Assembly: GCA_021106775.1 (NCBI GenBank)
Contig: JAIOTL010000188.1
Coordinates: forward strand, 1-5,572
Length of the DNA stretch: 5,572 nt
DNA from: Planctomycetota bacterium
Lineage (GTDB): Bacteria; Planctomycetota; UBA8742; SKZP01; JAIOTL01
Reading direction: 5' to 3'
Each line of letters begins with the position of its first letter. The first letter of the stretch is position 1. Positions 1 through 3,840 of the stretch are shown here, one piece after another. The position numbers and the translations under genes were made by a program. The notes beneath the pieces are model-generated. The model searched no databases. It was not told where the DNA came from and saw nothing but the letters and a program-made list of their open reading frames with translations.

Positions 1-15
1 AAACAAAGTTTGTTT
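1..15. repeat. Short perfect palindrome at the left edge
   Basis: The first 15 bases are a perfect inverted repeat: AAACAAA, one central G, then TTTGTTT. It lies 23 bases before the lipoprotein start codon at 39. The centre is too tight for a good RNA hairpin, so a DNA-level operator, or the cut-off end of a larger structure belonging to an upstream gene, is more plausible. Because it sits at the window edge, its full extent cannot be judged and it may be chance in AT-rich DNA. Confidence 0.25.
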
Positions 16-27
16 ATTTACAAAATG

Positions 28-33
28 TGAGGG
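28..33 (+). promoter_or_regulatory. Ribosome binding site that sets the lipoprotein start at 39
   Basis: TGAGGG lies five bases before the ATG at 39. An in-frame GTG at 27 would extend the protein by four residues (M-R-D-I), but that GTG overlaps this Shine-Dalgarno sequence and has only AT-rich sequence before it. The ATG at 39 is therefore preferred. It also gives a textbook signal peptide start (Met-Gln-Lys-Thr-Lys, then a hydrophobic stretch). Confidence 0.7.
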
Positions 34-38
34 ATATA

Positions 39-1925
39 ATGCAAAAAACAAAAATTCTCTTTTTGTCGTTGTTAATAGTTGCAATTGCATTTAGCATTGG
101 CTGCAGCACAGAATCGAAAACGTTGAATCTATCTCCGTCATCATTAAACTTCGGTGATATCTATCTTGGTGATTTCCAAAAACTCGATGTTGTATTGACC
201 AATAAATACGGCAGAGACCTTCTAATCACAAACTTGGTATTCTCAAACACAACAATATTCACTTTTACTTCGGGAAATACTCTACCATTAAATCTTGTCA
301 AGAATAACTCTCACACACTGTCAATTCAACTAACACCGATTGCTGGTGGACAAATTAATGAAACACTCTCTATCGTCCACGATGCTTCATCTAAGGCAAG
401 AATGTTAAACCTTACAGGTAATGGGGTTCCTGCTGCTCGGATGCAGATTAATGAGAAATCAAACGATTTCAAGATTGTTCGGATTAATACAGATAAATCA
501 TTCGATTTTGAAATCTCCAATATCGGTACTGCCGACATGAATATTAACAACCTGAGTTTCCTTGGTGCAGGAGCAGTTGCATATTCAATTGTTGCTGGTG
601 GCACATTGCCAATTATTATCCCAGTAAGTTCCTCTCACAAAATATCCGTTCAGTTCAAACCAACTGCAGATATTGTTTACAATGCTGACTTGAGCATCAC
701 TCACGACGCAATTAACGAAACTTCACCACTTGTGCTTACACTCACAGGTGAAGGAACGATTCTCAATCCTGAGATTCTCTTAAATCAAACAAGTCCCTGG
801 GATTTTGGAACTGTGGCTACAACATTACCTTCGATGCAAAATCTCGAAATCGAAAATACCGGTTCAGATGATTTAACCGTAACGAGCTTGACTTTTACAA
901 TTGGAACAATATTCAGCGTTGACAGTATTGAGAATACTACCGGTAATGCTGTTAATCTACCAGCAGTTGTATCACCAGGTGAAAAAATCATCGCTAAAAT
1001 TAAATTCTCACCAACTGCAACAACAGTTTACAACGACACTTTGTCAATTGTTCACGACGGCACAAACGAAACATCTCCTTTGTTACTCAGCATTACCGGA
1101 ACCGGCAAATTGGAAGTAACAAGAACATTCACAATGACAAAACAGATTGTGAACTGGACAGTTCCTGCAGGTGTTACATCCATCAGAATTGAAGCATGGG
1201 GTGGCAAAGGCGGTGGTACATCCGGTGGAAAAGGTGCAAGAGTTCGAGGTGATTTCACAGTAACACCTGGCGAAACACTAAAAATTATCGTCGCAGAAAC
1301 AGGTTACGTAACTGCCCAAGGTCCACGCTACGGCGCAGGTGGTGGCGGTGGATCTTTCGTTTATCGCAATGCAACAGATCTTCTGCCGATGTTGATTGCT
1401 GCAGGTGGTGGCGGACAATCAGAATATAATTACAGCACTTCAGCAAACGGTGGTGATGGTTCTGGTACACAAACTGCAACACCTGGTGCAGGAACCGGCT
1501 CTGGAAATGGTGGTACTGGCGGTAACGGTGGTGCAGGCGGTCGAAATGTCAGTAGATATTCAACTGGTGGTGGTGGCTGCGGCTGGCTTACAGACGGTCA
1601 TAACGGCTTGTTACTCAGAAATCCTGAAGGAAAAGGTGGAGAATGTCCACTAAATGGTGCTGCTGGTGGAATCTTTACACACAGTCCAAGTTACTGTGTT
1701 GGCAATGCTGGTGACGGCGGTTTCGGTGGCGGTGGCGGAATGTCTGACAACACCGGTGCTGGCGGAGGTGGCGGAGGTTACAACGGTGGCGGCGGTGGTA
1801 ATAACTACATGGGTTCAGGACAATGGGGCTCTGGCGGTGGCGGCGGTTCATACAATGGTGGAACAAATCCGTCTAATTCATCTGGTGTTCGAACAACACA
1901 TGGCGAAGTTAAAATCACATATTAA
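39..1925 (+). CDS. Predicted lipoprotein with three choice-of-anchor/HYDIN-like repeats and an ALK-type glycine-rich domain
   Basis: Predicted 628-residue exported lipoprotein of unknown function, probably anchored by lipid in the envelope or on the cell surface. Residues 1-22 form a lipoprotein signal peptide: K3/K5, a hydrophobic core, then FSIGC with C22 as the lipidated cysteine. The -3 residue is Ser rather than the usual Leu, so cleavage is likely but not ideal. Residues about 28-356 hold three Ig-like repeats of about 105 residues, each ending in an LSI-V/T-HD ... TG.G motif, typical of choice-of-anchor D/HYDIN/ASPM-SPD-2 domains. These are usually adhesive or structural. Residues about 358-628 form a glycine-rich domain (about 36% Gly in its core) with LIAAGGGG, GGFGGGGG and a final HGEVKITY strand, resembling Pfam Gly_rich (PF12810) and the ALK/LTK ectodomain. 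Three cysteines (C514, C536, C553) could form a disulfide. No C-terminal sorting tail is seen. The gene is monocistronic or last in its unit, as a terminator follows 16 bases after the stop. Adhesion, matrix or ligand binding is inference only. Confidence 0.85.
   Translation: MQKTKILFLSLLIVAIAFSIGCSTESKTLNLSPSSLNFGDIYLGDFQKLDVVLTNKYGRDLLITNLVFSNTTIFTFTSGNTLPLNLVKNNSHTLSIQLTPIAGGQINETLSIVHDASSKARMLNLTGNGVPAARMQINEKSNDFKIVRINTDKSFDFEISNIGTADMNINNLSFLGAGAVAYSIVAGGTLPIIIPVSSSHKISVQFKPTADIVYNADLSITHDAINETSPLVLTLTGEGTILNPEILLNQTSPWDFGTVATTLPSMQNLEIENTGSDDLTVTSLTFTIGTIFSVDSIENTTGNAVNLPAVVSPGEKIIAKIKFSPTATTVYNDTLSIVHDGTNETSPLLLSITGTGKLEVTRTFTMTKQIVNWTVPAGVTSIRIEAWGGKGGGTSGGKGARVRGDFTVTPGETLKIIVAETGYVTAQGPRYGAGGGGGSFVYRNATDLLPMLIAAGGGGQSEYNYSTSANGGDGSGTQTATPGAGTGSGNGGTGGNGGAGGRNVSRYSTGGGGCGWLTDGHNGLLLRNPEGKGGECPLNGAAGGIFTHSPSYCVGNAGDGGFGGGGGMSDNTGAGGGGGGYNGGGGGNNYMGSGQWGSGGGGGSYNGGTNPSNSSGVRTTHGEVKITY
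120..1106 (+). repeat. Three tandem Ig-like (choice-of-anchor D/HYDIN-type) protein repeats
   Basis: Three diverged copies lie at about 120-425, 438-755 and 768-1106. Each begins with a strand containing phenylalanine and an aspartate or glycine (NFGDIYLGD, SFDFEISNIG, DFGTVATT). Each carries an N-x-G/N-x-Y-type turn and a TPIAGG, KPTADIVYN or SPTATTVYN segment. Each closes with LSI(V/T)HD followed by a TG.G ending. Copies 2 and 3 share the hexapeptide NETSPL, so they are the closest pair. The matching DNA has drifted at many codon positions, so the duplication is old and recombination between copies is not expected to be frequent. Confidence 0.7.
1110..1922 (+). other. Glycine-rich domain coding region, ALK/LTK-like
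   Basis: This part of the lipoprotein gene is dominated by GGT and GGC glycine codons. The encoded domain starts with a beta-strand pair (QIVNWTVPAGVTSIRIEAWG), a classic opening for bacterial Gly_rich domains. It then alternates runs of 4-7 glycines with short aromatic or polar segments and ends with a beta strand HGEVKITY. In ALK the glycine-rich domain is known to pack its glycine runs as polyglycine-II helices and to end in a similar HGEV strand (from memory). The GGT periodicity also creates long out-of-frame open stretches rich in Val, Ala and Thr, which are not genes. Confidence 0.65.
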
Positions 1926-1941
1926 ACCGAGAAATAAGCAG

Positions 1942-1973
1942 AAGCAGGATTCAACAAAGTCCTGCTTTTTTTT
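1942..1973 (+). terminator. Rho-independent terminator of the lipoprotein gene
   Basis: A 10-bp stem pairs AAGCAGGATT (1942-1951) with AGTCCTGCTT (1958-1967), with one G-T wobble and a six-base loop, CAACAA. A run of eight T (1966-1973) overlaps the stem end. It starts 16 bases after the stop codon at 1923-1925. This is a standard, strong intrinsic terminator, and it separates the lipoprotein from the regulator/hydrogenase genes downstream. Confidence 0.92.
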
Positions 1974-2006
1974 CTGAAATTTATTTATTCGAAAACAGAA
2001 ATATTG

Positions 2007-2037
2007 TTGACATGAATAGACATTAATAAATTATGAT
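2007..2037 (+). promoter_or_regulatory. Candidate sigma-70-type promoter for the response regulator and hydrogenase genes
   Basis: A perfect -35 element TTGACA (2007-2012) is followed by TATGAT (2032-2037), a five-of-six match to the -10 consensus. The 19-base spacer is longer than the usual 17. Transcription would start near 2044 and give a leader of about 160 bases before the ATG at 2207. A weaker alternative begins with TTGACT at 2075-2080 and has only a poor A-rich -10 near 2097-2103. The position just after a terminator and before an operon is right for a promoter, but AT-rich spacers give such matches by chance. Confidence 0.4.
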
Positions 2038-2100
2038 TTTCTTGAAAAATCACTCTTTCAACATTAAATTATCATTGACTAAAACTGACATAAGTGGATA

Positions 2101-2129
2101 AAAGCAAAAAGTGCTTTCTTTCACTTTTT
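2101..2129 (+). repeat. Two overlapping, mutually exclusive small hairpins in the regulator leader
   Basis: AAAGCA (2101-2106) can pair with TGCTTT (2112-2117) around a five-base loop. AAAAAGTG (2106-2113) can instead pair with CACTTTTT (2122-2129) around an eight-base loop. The two share bases 2106 and 2112-2113, so only one can form at a time. The second ends in a short T tract but has only three G/C pairs, so it would be a weak terminator. They may be a regulatory switch or simply AT-rich coincidence. Confidence 0.3.
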
Positions 2130-2142
2130 AATGTTTCAATCT

Positions 2143-2173
2143 AAATTTCATCATCCAAATCAGATGATGATTT
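2143..2173 (+). repeat. Inverted repeat just upstream of the regulator start
   Basis: TCATCATC (2148-2155) and GATGATGA (2163-2170) are perfect 8-bp complements around a seven-base loop. AAA (2143-2145) and TTT (2171-2173) can extend the stem past a two-base bulge. No T run follows, so it is not an intrinsic terminator. It ends 33 bases before the ATG at 2207, clear of the Shine-Dalgarno sequence. It could be a leader hairpin or a dimeric protein-binding site. Confidence 0.4.
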
Positions 2174-2197
2174 ACATTGGCTGCACGCTGCCCAGAG

Positions 2198-2202
2198 AGG
2201 AG
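2198..2202 (+). promoter_or_regulatory. Ribosome binding site that sets the response regulator start at 2207
   Basis: AGGAG, within GAGAGGAG, ends four bases before the ATG at 2207. An in-frame TTG at 2177 would add ten residues (MAARCPERSP) that do not belong to the receiver fold, and it lacks a Shine-Dalgarno sequence. The receiver domain begins normally at the ATG (MSTRVLIIDDE). Confidence 0.8.
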
Positions 2203-2206
2203 TCCA

Positions 2207-3199
2207 ATGAGTACAAGAGTTTTGATAATCGATGACGAAGCGGAAATTCGGCGAAATTTATCATTTGGGCTGACACAGGAGGGTCTTTCCTGCACAACTT
2301 GCCCTGATGGAATTTCAGCGATACACGAGCTCTACAATGCCCGTGAAAAGAAGATTGGCTACGATTATTTAATCACCGATATTTTCATGCCTGACATTGA
2401 TGGCTTGAAAATCCTGAAGGTAATCAAGAGCGAATTTCCTGAACTTCCTGTGCTGGTCATAACTGGTTTCGGTAACGAAGAGCTTGAAGCCACAGCTCTA
2501 GCAGAACATAACACAGGTTTTCTTGACAAACCTTTCGAAATTTCTGAGCTTGTTGAATCAATGAAAAAGCTCAACCCCGGCGCAACAACTCTTGAACCTA
2601 AAGTAGCCGAAGAAGAACCTATCCTTGAAACAAGAGAATCAATCAGTTCGTATATTACGATTCGACTGAATGAGCCAGGTCGCGACATGGATATATACAA
2701 TCAGCTTTACTCAATGAAAGGTGTTGCAACATGTGACGCGGTTCATGGAGATGTTGACATAATTATTCTTGCTCAAGCATCCTCAGAGCAGGAAATGGAT
2801 GAGCTTCACGAAGGCATCAAGATAATCGAGGGTTTGGAAGTCGTTTCACTTTCGAAGGTCGAGAGAATTAAGCTTGATAAAGATGTCAAAGAATTCATCG
2901 ATATTTACAAAAAAGCAGTCAAAGAAGCAATGCAAAAGGAAATGCCGAAAATTTCCGCCACCAAGAGCTATGTCATCGTGGACATCGACAGAAATGAGAT
3001 TCAACAGATTTTCGCAACTCTGTTCTTCCTCGATGAAGTTATTTTCTGCGATGTTATTGACAATGGAACAAAACTTATTGGGATTATCTCGGAAACAGGT
3101 GCTTTTGGTAAAACTCCTCGCGTTATCGAGAAACTCAGCCAGATTGACGGTGTACTTAGAGTTAAGGAATCACGAATAATCAAACTCAGAGACGAATAA
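2207..3199 (+). CDS. Response regulator: receiver domain plus two tandem Lrp/AsnC effector (RAM)-like domains
   Basis: A 330-residue cytoplasmic two-component response regulator. Residues 1-122 form a complete receiver domain: acidic pair D9/D10, phosphoacceptor D58 in LITDIFMPDIDG, the switch threonine T86 in VITGFG, and the invariant K108 in DKPF. An acidic linker (about 123-145) follows. Residues about 146-223 read as beta-alpha-beta-beta-alpha-beta with a GDVDIIILAQ core, matching the GD.D motif of the Lrp/AsnC ligand-binding domain. After a charged helix (about 224-245), residues about 252-328 repeat the same fold in diverged form. No helix-turn-helix, HD-GYP, GGDEF or AAA+ domain is seen, so it is unlikely to bind DNA itself. 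It may act by partner binding or sense a small ligand. No cognate kinase lies in the window. The gene lies 96 nt before the NuoE-like gene with no terminator between, so co-transcription and a role in controlling the redox enzyme are plausible but inferred. The receiver call is very secure. The output-domain assignment is moderate. Confidence 0.88.
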   Translation: MSTRVLIIDDEAEIRRNLSFGLTQEGLSCTTCPDGISAIHELYNAREKKIGYDYLITDIFMPDIDGLKILKVIKSEFPELPVLVITGFGNEELEATALAEHNTGFLDKPFEISELVESMKKLNPGATTLEPKVAEEEPILETRESISSYITIRLNEPGRDMDIYNQLYSMKGVATCDAVHGDVDIIILAQASSEQEMDELHEGIKIIEGLEVVSLSKVERIKLDKDVKEFIDIYKKAVKEAMQKEMPKISATKSYVIVDIDRNEIQQIFATLFFLDEVIFCDVIDNGTKLIGIISETGAFGKTPRVIEKLSQIDGVLRVKESRIIKLRDE

Positions 3200-3243
3200 T
3201 TTCACTTTAACATAGAATAGCAAACTGACTGAGATTCAGCAGG

Positions 3244-3275
3244 TGTCTGATAACGTGTTGTATGATTTACAGACA
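3244..3275 (+). repeat. Weak inverted repeat in the spacer before the NuoE gene
   Basis: TGTCTG (3244-3249) is complementary to CAGACA (3270-3275), separated by 20 bases. It ends ten bases before the Shine-Dalgarno sequence of the next gene. It has no T tract and a long loop, so it is not a terminator. It could be an operator half-site pair for a local regulator or an mRNA processing site. A TATGAT hexamer (3261-3266) lies in the loop but has no convincing -35 element. Confidence 0.2.
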
Positions 3276-3284
3276 TTAGTTTGG

Positions 3285-3290
3285 AAGGAG
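3285..3290 (+). promoter_or_regulatory. Ribosome binding site that sets the NuoE start at 3296
   Basis: AAGGAG, five bases before the ATG at 3296, is a near-consensus Shine-Dalgarno sequence. An upstream in-frame TTG at 3281 would place this sequence inside the coding region (as E-G-D-R), so it is rejected as the start. Confidence 0.85.
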
Positions 3291-3295
3291 ATAGA

Positions 3296-3817
3296 ATGAC
3301 AGATAATGTGAAAAATATCGCCAGCAAGGAAGATGCCGGTTTCTCTTACAGACTTTGGCGTTACGACGGTGAACCTGGAGAATTAATTCCGCTGCTACAG
3401 TCCGCACAGGACCACTTCGGTTATATTCCACGGCGTGCCATAAAATACATTTCAGGCGTAACAAAAATTCCAGAATCAAAGATTTTCGGCGTTATCACGT
3501 TTTACAGCCAGTTCAAACTGAAACCTATGGGCAAACACGTTATCCGAATGTGTATGGGCACCGCCTGCCACGTCGCTAACGCTAAATCATTGCTTGATAC
3601 AGTGCAGGACGAGCTTGGCATTGAAGTCAACGAAAGTACCGAAGATGGGGTTTTTACCCTGTTTACAGTCGCTTGTATCGGCTGTTGCTCGCTTGCGCCT
3701 GTTATGATGGTTGACGATGAAACCTATGGAAACCTCTCGCCTGCAAATGCAAGGAAGATACTGCGTAAAATTCGCAGAGAAACCCTTAAAAAAGTAGATT
3801 CAGAGGTAAAACAATAA
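3296..3817 (+). CDS. nuoE: NuoE/HydC-type [2Fe-2S] subunit of a NAD-linked hydrogenase or oxidoreductase
   Basis: A 173-residue thioredoxin-like ferredoxin subunit of the complex I 24-kDa/NuoE/HydC/HndA family, close to the usual length. Residues about 15-70 form the N-terminal helical bundle (LLQSAQDHFGYIP, then IFGVITFYSQF). Residues about 78-160 form the thioredoxin-like domain. The four [2Fe-2S] ligands are C86 and C91 (CMGTAC) and C127 and C131 (CIGCC, followed by SLAPVMMV), giving C-x4-C and C-x3-C. C130 is an extra cysteine inside the second pair. The subunit pairs with the NuoF-like flavoprotein encoded 23 bases downstream to move electrons between NADH/FMN and the rest of the complex. 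In anaerobes this pair usually belongs to HydABC [FeFe]-hydrogenase, so hydC may be the better functional name. A formate dehydrogenase or another NAD-linked partner is possible because the catalytic subunit is outside the window. No quinone-linked complex I genes are visible. Confidence 0.93.
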   Translation: MTDNVKNIASKEDAGFSYRLWRYDGEPGELIPLLQSAQDHFGYIPRRAIKYISGVTKIPESKIFGVITFYSQFKLKPMGKHVIRMCMGTACHVANAKSLLDTVQDELGIEVNESTEDGVFTLFTVACIGCCSLAPVMMVDDETYGNLSPANARKILRKIRRETLKKVDSEVKQ

Positions 3818-3840
3818 ACTTCTTCTTTCGGGAGAATCGC

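Noticed and set aside
27..38. GTG at 27 as the start of the lipoprotein
   Set aside because: It overlaps the Shine-Dalgarno sequence that serves the ATG at 39 and would add only M-R-D-I before a normal signal peptide.
1396..1977. Two open stretches in another plus-strand frame (1396-1653 and 1654-1977), rich in Val/Ala/Thr
   Set aside because: They are by-products of the GGT/GGC glycine codon repeats read out of frame. The second even runs into the terminator.
2178..2194. A TGG...TGC pattern resembling a sigma-54 promoter (-24/-12) near 2178
   Set aside because: The GG and GC pairs are one base too close together for the sigma-54 consensus, and the site lies only 15-30 bases before the start codon.
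1974..2206. A search for a Rex-type (TTGTGAA/TTCACAA) operator, tRNA, CRISPR repeats or a mobile element in the spacer
   Set aside because: Nothing matching was found by eye. Only small AT-rich inverted repeats and a candidate promoter are present.
3261..3266. TATGAT as a -10 element for a separate NuoE promoter
   Set aside because: No -35-like hexamer lies 16-18 bases upstream, and the extended -10 TG is not in register.
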